A DNA stretch of 64,000 nt from Lysinibacillus boronitolerans JCM 21713 = 10a = NBRC 103108 (GTDB taxonomy: Bacteria > Bacillota > Bacilli > Bacillales_A > Planococcaceae): contig NZ_JPVR01000077.1 in assembly GCF_000772935.1 (NCBI RefSeq), positions 1 through 64,000 on the forward strand, in the 5' to 3' direction. Made by a program: the position numbers and the translations under genes. The notes beneath the pieces are model-generated. The model had not been told where the DNA came from. It did no database searches and saw nothing but the letters and a program-made list of their open reading frames with translations. Each line of letters opens with the position of its first letter. Position 1 is the stretch's first letter. Below are positions 28,937-36,754 of the stretch, one piece after another.

Positions 28937-29086
28937 TTATCGAAGCCTTATTTTTTCCTTTTTCTCAATCTGAACCACATAGGAATTTTGAACAATCAAT
29001 GTAATTGATCCGTGGTTCACAGTATTTAACATTTGGCGGACATTATCTAATGCTAGATTTACATTTTCAGTTCTTTTATCTACCAT
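28937..29086 (-). CDS. yezD: YezD-family small protein (DUF2292)
   Basis: This 49-residue protein starts at ATG 29086, sharing TAATG with the end of sirB, and ends at 28937. The core VNHGSITLIVQNSYVVQIE matches the YezD/DUF2292 family, whose members are 50-60 residues long and often found in sulfur assimilation operons. The overlap with sirB and the cysJ gene just downstream place it inside the operon. Its molecular role is unknown to me. Confidence 0.82.
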   Translation of the reverse strand: MVDKRTENVNLALDNVRQMLNTVNHGSITLIVQNSYVVQIEKKEKIRLR

Positions 29087-29826
29087 TACGAAACACCTTC
29101 CTCTTTAAAATGTAGTAATTCATCAATACGTTCCACTAATACTTTTTTCACATTGTCGTCATAGCCTAAGCTTTCACATAACAAAATGTTTTGGCTGTCA
29201 AAGCCTTGTAATCGCTTGGCAATACTTTGTCTTAAAATGCCTGTAAATAATAAATAAGGGACAATAAAAACTTGCTGTTGCTTCCCTTTATGTTGCAGTA
29301 GCCAGTCTTCAAAGGTTGGTCCCATTCCGTATAAGAAGCATGTATCAACGGCTTTATAGTGATATTTAGTACGTAGCCTTTTGGCAATTTTGGCTAAATC
29401 CCTCTTGACGGCTGGATCACTACTCCCACGTCCTATGAGTAAAACACTCGCATTGCTGTTAGGTTGTTGTTTTTCTATTATCCTAGCTTGTAACGTGTCA
29501 ATTAATCGTTCATGAATGCCAAGAGGCTCACCATATGTAAACTTTACAAATGGATATAGTTCTTGAGCTTTTGCCATTTCTTTCGGAATATCATGCTTTG
29601 CGTGTTGAGCAGCCAGTAGTAGAATAGGCATTACGGCAATCGCTGTTGCCCCTTTTCGAATACAGCTAGCAATGCCTTCTGCAATGGTTGGTTTTGCTAG
29701 CTCTAGAAAGCATATTTCTTGAATAGGTACTGTCACTTCTTGTTGAACGCCTTGAAGAAAGTTTACGGCCTGCACTACACCTTCCTTGACACGACTGCCA
29801 TGTGCAATATATAAAATAGCCTGCAT
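29086..29826 (-). CDS. sirB: Sirohydrochlorin ferrochelatase, CbiX/SirB type
   Basis: This 246-residue protein has two CbiX-like halves. The first begins with LYIAHGSRVKEG, whose His binds metal, and the second with SVLLIGRGSSDPAVK, where the His is replaced. It inserts Fe2+ into sirohydrochlorin to make siroheme for CysI. It lies 12 bases after sumT and overlaps yezD by one base. Confidence 0.88.
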   Translation of the reverse strand: MQAILYIAHGSRVKEGVVQAVNFLQGVQQEVTVPIQEICFLELAKPTIAEGIASCIRKGATAIAVMPILLLAAQHAKHDIPKEMAKAQELYPFVKFTYGEPLGIHERLIDTLQARIIEKQQPNSNASVLLIGRGSSDPAVKRDLAKIAKRLRTKYHYKAVDTCFLYGMGPTFEDWLLQHKGKQQQVFIVPYLLFTGILRQSIAKRLQGFDSQNILLCESLGYDDNVKKVLVERIDELLHFKEEGVS

Positions 29827-29838
29827 GATTCCACAACC

Positions 29839-30612
29839 TTATCCCGTTATTTGGATTGGCTGTGTTGGGCTTTGCTCAAACCACTGAATGGTTTCTCTTA
29901 GAGTCACAACCTTCCCTACTAATATGATGCTAGGGTTTTGAATATTTTCTGTACGCACAATTTCCTCAATTGTAGCTAAAGTCCCTGTAACCGTTCTTTG
30001 CTTTGTAGAAACGGTTCCCCAGTGAATAACAGCCACAGGCGTTTTTTCATCACGGCCATATTTGAGTAATTGTTGACGGATATATGGAAGATTACCAACC
30101 CCCATATAAATGGCAATCGTATCAATCCCTTTTGCAAGGCTTTCCCAACGGATAGCATCTTCTTTCCCGTCCTGCATATGCCCTGTAACCATAGCAAAGC
30201 TTGAACCTAGGTCACGATGTGTGACAGGAATACCTGCATATGCTGGGGCTGCTATACCTGACGTAATACCAGGCACAATTTCAAAGGGAATTTGATGCTT
30301 CGCTAGCACATCAGCCTCCTCTGCACCTCTACCAAAAACAAATGGGTCTCCTCCTTTTAATCTTGTGACGATATATCCTTGTTGGGCATAATCAACAAGG
30401 GTTTGGTTGATTTGCTCCTGAATCATGGCATGCTGCTGTGGTAACTTTCCGCAAAAGATTAATTTAGCGTCTTTCTTGGCATAGGCTAATAGCTCTTTAT
30501 TAATGAGTCTGTCATATAAAATGACATCTGCACATTCAATGCAACGTAATCCTTTAATCGTAAGGAGGTCAACATCCCCAGGACCTGCACCAACAATATA
30601 AACTTTCCCCAT
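29839..30612 (-). CDS. sumT: Uroporphyrinogen-III C-methyltransferase
   Basis: This 257-residue SAM-dependent enzyme methylates uroporphyrinogen III twice to precorrin-2, the first step of siroheme synthesis. Motifs are VGAGPGDVDLLTIKG, RLKGGDPFVFGRGAEE and VPGITSGIAAPAYAGIPVTHR. AAGGAGTG precedes the ATG. It opens the sulfite reductase operon behind a leader terminator. No precorrin-2 dehydrogenase (sirC) gene follows. Confidence 0.92.
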   Translation of the reverse strand: MGKVYIVGAGPGDVDLLTIKGLRCIECADVILYDRLINKELLAYAKKDAKLIFCGKLPQQHAMIQEQINQTLVDYAQQGYIVTRLKGGDPFVFGRGAEEADVLAKHQIPFEIVPGITSGIAAPAYAGIPVTHRDLGSSFAMVTGHMQDGKEDAIRWESLAKGIDTIAIYMGVGNLPYIRQQLLKYGRDEKTPVAVIHWGTVSTKQRTVTGTLATIEEIVRTENIQNPSIILVGKVVTLRETIQWFEQSPTQPIQITG

Positions 30613-30854
30613 TTCATCTCACTCCTTCTGTCAATTACGCCTCGCTGTCATAGCATTTCAGATTTATTCAACTGACTAATAAGGGTCCTCGAGTTTTCTA
30701 TAACTGACACTTTGCTTTCGGTATAAAAACATTTACTGAATTAAGATAAAGAAAAAAGGCCAATATTATCCTTAGGCACAAAAATGCCTATGAATAATAC
30801 AAGCCTCTAGTTTGCTAGTCAGCCACATATTTAATTCTTAGTAATATAATAAGA
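30613..30854 (-). promoter_or_regulatory. Transcribed leader of the sumT-sirB-yezD-cysJI operon with conserved sulfur-leader hairpin
   Basis: After TATTACTAAG and AAATAT on the minus strand comes the third copy of the sulfur-leader hairpin: GCTGA, stem CTAG/CTAG with loop CAAA, then AGGC (30803-30823). AGGC again starts a terminator (30752-30806). About 140 bases without a recognisable feature separate the terminator from the sumT ribosome binding site. Confidence 0.6.
30752..30806 (-). terminator. Leader (attenuator) terminator of sumT
   Basis: On the minus strand AGGC, TATTAT and TAGGCA pair with TGCCTA, ATAATA and GCCT, and TTTTTT follows. Confidence 0.78.
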
Positions 30855-30883
30855 ATAATAAATAATTTAGTATATTCTGTCAA
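30855..30883 (-). promoter_or_regulatory. Sigma-A type promoter of the sumT operon
   Basis: A perfect TTGACA (30878-30883) and TATTAT (30855-30860) on the minus strand are 17 bp apart. A 7-bp inverted repeat (ATTCTTA/TAAGAAT, 30834-30856) overlaps the -10 and could be an operator. Confidence 0.6.
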
Positions 30884-30910
30884 CACTAAATTTGATACTT
30901 CGTTAGGCGC

Positions 30911-30952
30911 AAAAAAAAAACCAGCTGCCGATTTCAAGATCGACAACTGGTT
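30911..30952 (-). terminator. Terminator of the Gly/Tyr/Pro-rich small gene
   Basis: On the minus strand AACCAG, TG and CGAT pair with ATCG, CA and CTGGTT, followed by ten T residues. Confidence 0.85.
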
Positions 30953-30967
30953 GATCAAATTATGTGC

Positions 30968-31171
30968 TTACCATGGTCTACGATAACGCGGACCTGGTCG
31001 AAAATATGGACCTGGTGGATATGGTCGATAGTTTGGATAATATGGATTGTAAGGATATTGATTAAATTGAGAGCCTAAAAAACTGCCTAAAAACCCACCA
31101 AAAAACGGTGCGCCAAATGGCCAAATAAAGCCTCCAAATCCTCCGCCTGGATAACCTCCGAAATTGCGCAT
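30968..31171 (-). CDS. Gly/Tyr/Pro-rich small protein
   Basis: This 67-residue protein has a glycine and phenylalanine-rich first half (FGGYPGGGFGGF, FFGGFLGSFLGS) and a tyrosine, proline and arginine-rich second half (YNPYYPNYRPYPPGPYF). A strong GGGGAGG site and its own terminator support expression. Such compositions occur in spore coat and other structural surface proteins of Bacillaceae, but this is only analogy. No named family is recognised. Confidence 0.65.
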   Translation of the reverse strand: MRNFGGYPGGGFGGFIWPFGAPFFGGFLGSFLGSQFNQYPYNPYYPNYRPYPPGPYFRPGPRYRRPW

Positions 31172-31263
31172 ATGCTACCTCCCCTTTTTACTCTATCGTA
31201 TGAAGGAAGATACATCTATCATATGTAGAATGCCTATTCTATCGGGATTAGTGCATAAATCAC

Positions 31264-31296
31264 AAAAAATCAGCGAGAATAAACTCCCGCTGATTG
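31264..31296 (-). terminator. Terminator of pepA
   Basis: On the minus strand AATCAGCG pairs with CGCTGATT and is followed by six T residues. Confidence 0.8.
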
Positions 31297-31306
31297 ACAC
31301 GCTTTA

Positions 31307-32815
31307 TTATTTTTCTTCCCCTAAACGTTGGACAAAATTAGCTAGTGTACGGACCATAACACCAGTACCACCTTTAGGTCCTAAATCATGAACTGCTACT
31401 GCATCAGATGTGCCTGCTATATCCAGGTGAATCCATGGTGTATCACCAACAAATTCGCCTACAAAACCGCCGCCGAAAATCATATGACCATCACGACCAG
31501 GAGAGTTATTCAAATCAGCTACATCTGATTTTCGAATTCGTTTTTTATCATTCTCTGTTAAAGGCATGCGCCAAACAAATTCATCTGTCTCTTTGGCAGC
31601 TTCCATAAATGCTTCAAAAAATGCATCATCATTTGAAAGAGCACCTGTTTTATCCATACCTAACGCAGTAATAACGCCTCCAGTTAAAGTAGCAACATCA
31701 ATTAGTGATGTAGCACCTTGCTGTTTAGCATATGTAGTTGCATCTGCCAGAACTAAACGCCCTTCTGCATCCGTATTTAATACTTCTACGGTTTTCCCAC
31801 TGTACGTCGTAATCACATCATCAGGTTTAAACGCTGTATCGGACACCATATTATCTGTAGAACCGATAACGGCTACAACATTTTTATTTGGACGTAATTC
31901 ACCGATAATTTTCATTGCACCAAGTACAGCAGCAGCACCGCCCATATCACCTTTCATACCAACCATAGAATCCTTTGGTTTTAAAGAATAGCCGCCTGTA
32001 TCATACGTTACGCCCTTACCAACAAGGCCAATTGGATCTTCAAAATCTTCAGTCGCTTTATATTTTAAGGTAATTAATCGTGGTTCTTCATAAGAGCCTT
32101 GGTTAACGCTTAATATACCACCCATACCTAGTTCCTCTAATTGTGCTTTATCTAAAATCTCTACTTCCAAATTGTATTCCACTGCTAGAGATTGTGCATA
32201 GTTAGCTAAATCCGTTGCTGTTAGTAGATTTGGAGGTAAATTTATTAGGCTACGAGCTTCATTAACAGCATCTGCATAAATCACACCTACCTCAAAGCTT
32301 GCCACCACTTCATCTAAATCCTCTGCTGTAGTCACAAGGTGAACAGCATCAATACGTTTATCTACCTCGTTCGAAGTGGTTTTATAATGTGGAATAGCAT
32401 AATAGCCAAGGCCAATTCCTTCACCCGCTAAAAATGCTACATCTGCTGTTGAAATTGACTCTGTTGTAAATGATTCAAGCCAGATGGAATACTCTTTTAC
32501 TTTTAAAGATCTTAATTCTTTCCCTACTAAACCAAATGCTGCGCGAATATCACCTTCTGTTAGGTTTTTACGCTCATCTAAGCCTACAAATACAATACGT
32601 TTGAGGCTGGCATGGTCTTTCACAAATGGTAATTTCGTTAGTTTCTTTAATTCAGTTGAGACGTCCCCTGCACTAATCCATGTATCGAGGGCTTCACCGT
32701 AAAAAGATGAAAAGCTTGCCCAGTCCTGCATTTGTTCACGATGTTTTGTGACTCCTACCACTAATAGTTCAGTAGAAATCGTTTCAAATGTTTTTGCTTC
32801 TTTTACAATATGCAT
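31307..32815 (-). CDS. pepA: M17 leucyl aminopeptidase
   Basis: This 502-residue cytosolic metallopeptidase removes N-terminal amino acids. The C-terminal catalytic domain has KGVTYDTGGYSLKP with the catalytic Lys and metal-binding Asp, GMKGDMGGAA, and the family signature NTDAEGRLVLADA with two metal ligands and the catalytic Arg. The N-terminal third is the variable macrodomain-like part. GGAGGAG precedes the ATG. It diverges from yuiD, as in B. subtilis, where it is yuiE. Confidence 0.93.
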   Translation of the reverse strand: MHIVKEAKTFETISTELLVVGVTKHREQMQDWASFSSFYGEALDTWISAGDVSTELKKLTKLPFVKDHASLKRIVFVGLDERKNLTEGDIRAAFGLVGKELRSLKVKEYSIWLESFTTESISTADVAFLAGEGIGLGYYAIPHYKTTSNEVDKRIDAVHLVTTAEDLDEVVASFEVGVIYADAVNEARSLINLPPNLLTATDLANYAQSLAVEYNLEVEILDKAQLEELGMGGILSVNQGSYEEPRLITLKYKATEDFEDPIGLVGKGVTYDTGGYSLKPKDSMVGMKGDMGGAAAVLGAMKIIGELRPNKNVVAVIGSTDNMVSDTAFKPDDVITTYSGKTVEVLNTDAEGRLVLADATTYAKQQGATSLIDVATLTGGVITALGMDKTGALSNDDAFFEAFMEAAKETDEFVWRMPLTENDKKRIRKSDVADLNNSPGRDGHMIFGGGFVGEFVGDTPWIHLDIAGTSDAVAVHDLGPKGGTGVMVRTLANFVQRLGEEK

Positions 32816-32938
32816 GTAAACTCCTCCATTCCATATACTATTATAACGAAGTTTCTGAAAATGGCGTAATATTTGCCTATATCTTCTTTTAGAAAATAAT
32901 GAATGTTATAATAAAAGCAATTATTTGCGAAGGTTGTG

Positions 32939-33421
32939 ATGAAATTGAGTTTACTCCAAAATACCCCATTACTAATTGCCCTCTTTGCGGTTCTCTTTGC
33001 ACAGTTTGTTAAAATCCCCATCCATTTTTTAATGACCAGACAAGTAAAATGGGGACTTTTTACCTCAACGGGCGGAATGCCTAGTTCTCACTCCGCTTCT
33101 GTCACTGGATTGGCAACCTCAATTGCCTATGAGACGGGTTTGGAATCCCCCATTTTTGCGGTAGCCGCCATGTTTTCCATCATCGTGATGTACGATGCCA
33201 GTGGTGTTCGTTACCAGGCAGGGCAGCATGCCGCTATATTAAATAAACTACGTAAGGATTTTCAAACATTGGTTCATGATTTAAAAAAGTGGCCACAGAT
33301 GGACGGACAAGAGAAAATGGAGGAATTAAAAACACTATTAGGCCATAAACGAAGTGAAGTATTTTTTGGGGCTCTCACGGGTATTTTTATCGCCATCATA
33401 ACCTACGAGTTTTTCATCTAA
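32939..33421 (+). CDS. yuiD: Divergent PAP2 family membrane protein YuiD (DUF212)
   Basis: This 160-residue membrane protein has four to five hydrophobic segments and the DUF212 core STGGMPSSHSASVTGLA, related to the acid phosphatase/vanadium haloperoxidase motif, then MYDASGVRYQAGQHA. The ATG at 32939 was chosen over the GTG three bases earlier. Location next to pepA matches B. subtilis. The enzymatic role is unproven. Confidence 0.85.
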   Translation: MKLSLLQNTPLLIALFAVLFAQFVKIPIHFLMTRQVKWGLFTSTGGMPSSHSASVTGLATSIAYETGLESPIFAVAAMFSIIVMYDASGVRYQAGQHAAILNKLRKDFQTLVHDLKKWPQMDGQEKMEELKTLLGHKRSEVFFGALTGIFIAIITYEFFI

Positions 33422-33429
33422 CAGACATA

Positions 33430-33463
33430 AACACATCCTCAAGAGGGAGGCTGTGTTTTTTTT
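33430..33463 (+). terminator. Likely terminator of yuiD
   Basis: An imperfect stem with outer CACA/TGTG is followed by eight T residues. Confidence 0.5.
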
Positions 33464-33466
33464 GTA

Positions 33467-33505
33467 CAAAAAAAGTATCCCCTCTTCAATTGAAGAAAGA
33501 ATACT
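33467..33505 (-). terminator. Terminator of yuiB
   Basis: On the minus strand AGTAT and TCTTC pair with GAAGA and ATACT, followed by seven T residues. Confidence 0.75.
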
Positions 33506-33512
33506 AAGCACG

Positions 33513-33842
33513 TTAGAACATTCTGTATCCACTTTTACGTAAATAAATCATCACGATACCCGCCACAATAGATCCTGCAAAGCCACCTGATAAAATAGCA
33601 ATATCTACAAACTGAAGAGCCTGTAATTTATCAATTAGTGCTGGGAAGGCAGAGCCTGGCTTAAAAATATAATCTAAGAAGCTTACTTCATCTACAATAA
33701 AGATGACAACAATTGGATACACAATTGCCATTAACCATGTCATCCGTAACAGCATATTTAACAAGAATCCGATACCAAAGAACATGACGAAAAATAACAA
33801 TATAGAAATGATTAACTGTACTAATGAAACTGGACCATCCAT
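33513..33842 (-). CDS. yuiB: YuiB-like membrane protein
   Basis: This 109-residue protein has three transmembrane helices and matches YuiB of B. subtilis in size, topology and neighbourhood (near yuiD and pepA). GGAGG lies upstream of the ATG. Function is unknown. Confidence 0.75.
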   Translation of the reverse strand: MDGPVSLVQLIISILLFFVMFFGIGFLLNMLLRMTWLMAIVYPIVVIFIVDEVSFLDYIFKPGSAFPALIDKLQALQFVDIAILSGGFAGSIVAGIVMIYLRKSGYRMF

Positions 33843-33970
33843 GTATGTATAACCTCCGTTTTCCTCTCATTAGTTTACATGATTACGACACCGCTTTCAA
33901 TGAACATATCCTTGTTTTCGCTTGTTCGTCATATTTAGGAAAATCATTCAATTGATCACCTGTGGTTGCT

Positions 33971-34023
33971 CTTTGAAGTTAGGGGTATTCTCCCACCTTC
34001 CGCGGGTAAACTATAGCTTCAAG
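33971..34023. repeat. Hairpin-forming intergenic element
   Basis: CTTTGAAGTTA (33971-33981) pairs with TAGCTTCAAG (34014-34023) through one wobble, enclosing a GC-rich inner part (GGGG with CTCCC, then TTCCGCGGG). It is much more GC-rich than the surroundings. It could be a dispersed repeat or a small structured RNA. Nothing else is visible in 33843-34045. Confidence 0.3.
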
Positions 34024-34045
34024 TTAGATAAATGCTTTTTTTATC

Positions 34046-34085
34046 AAAAAAACTATTGAAGACGAATGCTTATCTTCAATAGTTT
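34046..34085 (-). terminator. Terminator of cstA
   Basis: AAACTATTGAAGA pairs perfectly with TCTTCAATAGTTT and runs into T residues on the minus strand. Confidence 0.85.
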
Positions 34086-34093
34086 CTATGATT

Positions 34094-35887
34094 TTATGAA
34101 GTTGATTGAGCTACTAAAAACTTTGGTGATTTCCAAAGCTGTGCCCACTTTTTAAAGGCTGTCAGCACAATTAAGAAGCCAAGCATTAGCATGATAACAG
34201 ATAAAATCCCATTTAACATATTAAAGCCTGGAGCTGCTGGATTCCAGTATACATTTTTAATCATCCAATAGCCTGCAACATTGACCGTAATGTATAAATA
34301 AGCCAATGGGATAAAGCATGTCAATGCATAGATGCGTTTATCTGCTACCTTCAATACCATCGTCACTCCACATACTAGACCAATGGCTGCCATTAGCTGA
34401 TTGGATACACCAAATAATACCCAGATTGAGCTTATATCCCCTGAATACAATAAATAGCCCCACATAAAGCAGGCAAGTGCACTAGCAAAAATTGTACCTG
34501 GTACCCAATTGGTACGCTTCAGTGGTTTATAAACATTGCCACCAAAATCTTGTATTAAATAACGAGCTACCCTTGTTCCAGCATCAATGGCTGTAAGAAT
34601 GAAAACCGCCTCAAACATAATGACAAATTGATAGAAGTACGAAGATAACTCTGCGAACCAAGGAATACCTGTAAAGATATCTGTCATACCAACTGCTAGC
34701 GTTACAGCACCTCCTGTTCGTCCTTCCAAGTCCATGCCGATACTTTGAGACAATGCTTGTAGATGAACGGGCTCCATTCCTAATGTAGCAAACACAGCTG
34801 GTGCTGAGTTAATCGCAAAATAGTCGGCTGGATGAAGAGCAGTAGCTGCGATTAAAGCCATCACACCTACTAGTGACTCTACTAGCATAGCACCAAAGCC
34901 TACAATACGGATGTCCTCCCAACGATCAATCATCTTAGGCGTTGTTCCTGAGCCTACAAAAGCATGGAAGCCAGAAATGGCACCACAGGCAATTGTAATA
35001 GAAACAAACGGCCACACAGGACCGGCAATTACTGGTCCACCACCATGAATAAACTCTGTCAATGGTGGGAATTGAATAGCAGGATTAACAAAGAAAACGC
35101 CAATAATTAGTGCAATAAATACCCCAATCTTCATGAAACTACTTAAATAATCACGAGGTGCTAATAAAAGCCACACAGGTAATGCAGCGGCGAAAAAGGC
35201 ATAGATCGGTAAGATGATAGCTAATGTATCCCGATCAAATGTTAAAAAATCACCGAATGCTGTGCCTTGAATAAGCGGTCCGATAAATACCCCAATCATT
35301 AATAAAATAAAGCCTATCGTAGATGTAACAATTAAATTGCCTGTTTTACGATAGGCAATACCCACAAGCATGGCGATTGGTATCGTAATACCTACCGCAA
35401 ACGTTCCCCATGGATTGCGCTCTAAAGCGCCTAACACCACCATCGAGAGACCTGCCATTGTAATCGTAATAATGAATAGCATCGCAAGGCCTGTACAGAA
35501 ACCTGCGATAGGGCCTAACTCCTCCTTCATCACTTCCGATAGGGATTTACCACCATGACGCATGGATGCAAATAAAACAACAGCATCATGAACTGCCCCA
35601 CCAATTACTGCTCCGATTAATAGCCATAGAAGTCCAGGTAAATACCCAAACTGTGCAGCTAGGATTGGTCCCACTAAGGGTCCTGCTGCTGCAATCGCTG
35701 CAAAATGATGCCCAAAGGTTACCCATTTATTCGTCGGAACATAGTCTTTACCATCTTCCAAAGCGTGGGCTGGGGTGGGCGTATCATCTTTTATTTTAAG
35801 TACCTTCTTTGTAAAGAAAATGCCATACAAACGATAGCTGATCATCAAAATACAAATAGACCCTATCACTATTGTAATCGCATTCAT
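34094..35887 (-). CDS. cstA: CstA-family transporter (pyruvate/peptide)
   Basis: This 597-residue polytopic protein (about 15-16 helices) is a carbon starvation A family member. Typical segments are WVTFGHHFAAIAAAGPLVGP, GAVHDAVVLFASMRHGGKSL and HAFVGSGTTPKMIDRW. Family members such as E. coli BtsT import pyruvate, others are linked to peptides. It lies next to a LytS/LytR-type system whose relatives sense pyruvate, so pyruvate uptake is the best guess. A LytTR direct repeat lies just upstream. Confidence 0.88.
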   Translation of the reverse strand: MNAITIVIGSICILMISYRLYGIFFTKKVLKIKDDTPTPAHALEDGKDYVPTNKWVTFGHHFAAIAAAGPLVGPILAAQFGYLPGLLWLLIGAVIGGAVHDAVVLFASMRHGGKSLSEVMKEELGPIAGFCTGLAMLFIITITMAGLSMVVLGALERNPWGTFAVGITIPIAMLVGIAYRKTGNLIVTSTIGFILLMIGVFIGPLIQGTAFGDFLTFDRDTLAIILPIYAFFAAALPVWLLLAPRDYLSSFMKIGVFIALIIGVFFVNPAIQFPPLTEFIHGGGPVIAGPVWPFVSITIACGAISGFHAFVGSGTTPKMIDRWEDIRIVGFGAMLVESLVGVMALIAATALHPADYFAINSAPAVFATLGMEPVHLQALSQSIGMDLEGRTGGAVTLAVGMTDIFTGIPWFAELSSYFYQFVIMFEAVFILTAIDAGTRVARYLIQDFGGNVYKPLKRTNWVPGTIFASALACFMWGYLLYSGDISSIWVLFGVSNQLMAAIGLVCGVTMVLKVADKRIYALTCFIPLAYLYITVNVAGYWMIKNVYWNPAAPGFNMLNGILSVIMLMLGFLIVLTAFKKWAQLWKSPKFLVAQSTS

Positions 35888-35913
35888 GCAAACACCCCTT
35901 TTACTTTTTCCAC

Positions 35914-35981
35914 ATCATAGCAAAGGAATGTCCTTAATATTCCTAAAATAACTGAAATGTCAGAAATTAAAGCTGAGCGGT
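35914..35981 (-). promoter_or_regulatory. LytTR-type direct repeat and promoter of cstA
   Basis: On the minus strand ACCGCTCAG (35973-35981) and ACATTTCAG (35952-35960) are direct repeats separated by 12 bp, the spacing of LytTR regulator sites such as the ComE box. A TATGAT -10 (35914-35919) lies downstream with a weak -35, as expected for an activated promoter. The likely regulator is the neighbouring LytR-type protein. Confidence 0.6.
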
Positions 35982-36004
35982 AGTATTTGTTCATTGAAAT
36001 GCAA

Positions 36005-36748
36005 CTACTTCGATAGGTCAAAAATTTTCCTTACATCCTTCATATACAGTCTGCTAACAGGAATGGAATGTCTGTTGTGCACGATTAAATTAAATTTAGA
36101 ACTACTCCAGGGCTCAAGTTCCACAATATGCTCTAAATTGACAATATACGCACGATGGACACGTACAAAGCCTTTTAAAGTAAGCTTTTTTTCTAACGCA
36201 GCCAATGACTCGGAAGCAAAAAAACGTCCCTGCTCTGTCACAACAACCGTTTTACTATCCTCAGAGGTACAATACAAAATATCCTGTATTTTCAGCAGTA
36301 AAATTCGATCGTTTGCATAAACCGTTAATTTATCGAGCTTGTCTAGCTGTGAAACTTTTAACTCCTCCATCGTTTTTGCCTGAGCAGCTCTTTTTTTAGC
36401 TAAAAGCTTTTCCACAGCGGTTTGTACCCTTTCTGCCTCAAAAGGTTTCAATATATAATCAAATGCATTGACTTCAAATGCCTGCAAAGCATAGTCATCG
36501 TAGGCTGTAGCAAAAATAATTTCAGGTCTCTGTGCATTCAGTAATAATTGTTTAGCTAAGTCAAGTCCATTGTTTATGCCTAATTCAATATCTAGAAATA
36601 TACAATCGACTTCTTCAAGCTGTGACGCTTTGCACAACTCCTCAAGATTTTCAGCTTCACCACAAACATTCACTAATGCTGTTTGCTCTAATAAATATCG
36701 CAGTTCCGCGCGTGCTAAGGGTTCATCATCCACAATATATACATTCAA
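36005..36748 (-). CDS. lytR: LytTR-family response regulator
   Basis: This 247-residue protein has a receiver domain (residues 1-120; acidic VDDE, phospho-acceptor Asp in CIFLDIELG, Lys in ILKPF) and a C-terminal LytTR DNA-binding domain (about 140-245) with FVRVHRAYIVNLEHI and the SRLYMKDVRK end. It lies 6 bases after the kinase gene. It probably activates cstA at the repeat at 35952-35981. It resembles B. subtilis LytT and E. coli BtsR; the symbol is by family. Confidence 0.85.
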   Translation of the reverse strand: MNVYIVDDEPLARAELRYLLEQTALVNVCGEAENLEELCKASQLEEVDCIFLDIELGINNGLDLAKQLLLNAQRPEIIFATAYDDYALQAFEVNAFDYILKPFEAERVQTAVEKLLAKKRAAQAKTMEELKVSQLDKLDKLTVYANDRILLLKIQDILYCTSEDSKTVVVTEQGRFFASESLAALEKKLTLKGFVRVHRAYIVNLEHIVELEPWSSSKFNLIVHNRHSIPVSRLYMKDVRKIFDLSK

Positions 36749-36754
36749 TTTCTT

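Noticed and set aside
30834-30856. ATTCTTA/TAAGAAT stem as a leader RNA element like the one at cysH
   Set aside because: Its 5' arm overlaps the -10 and would not be transcribed, so it was treated as a possible operator only.
31566-31991. 141-codon plus-strand frame
   Set aside because: It is antisense to pepA, has no ribosome binding site and no family features.
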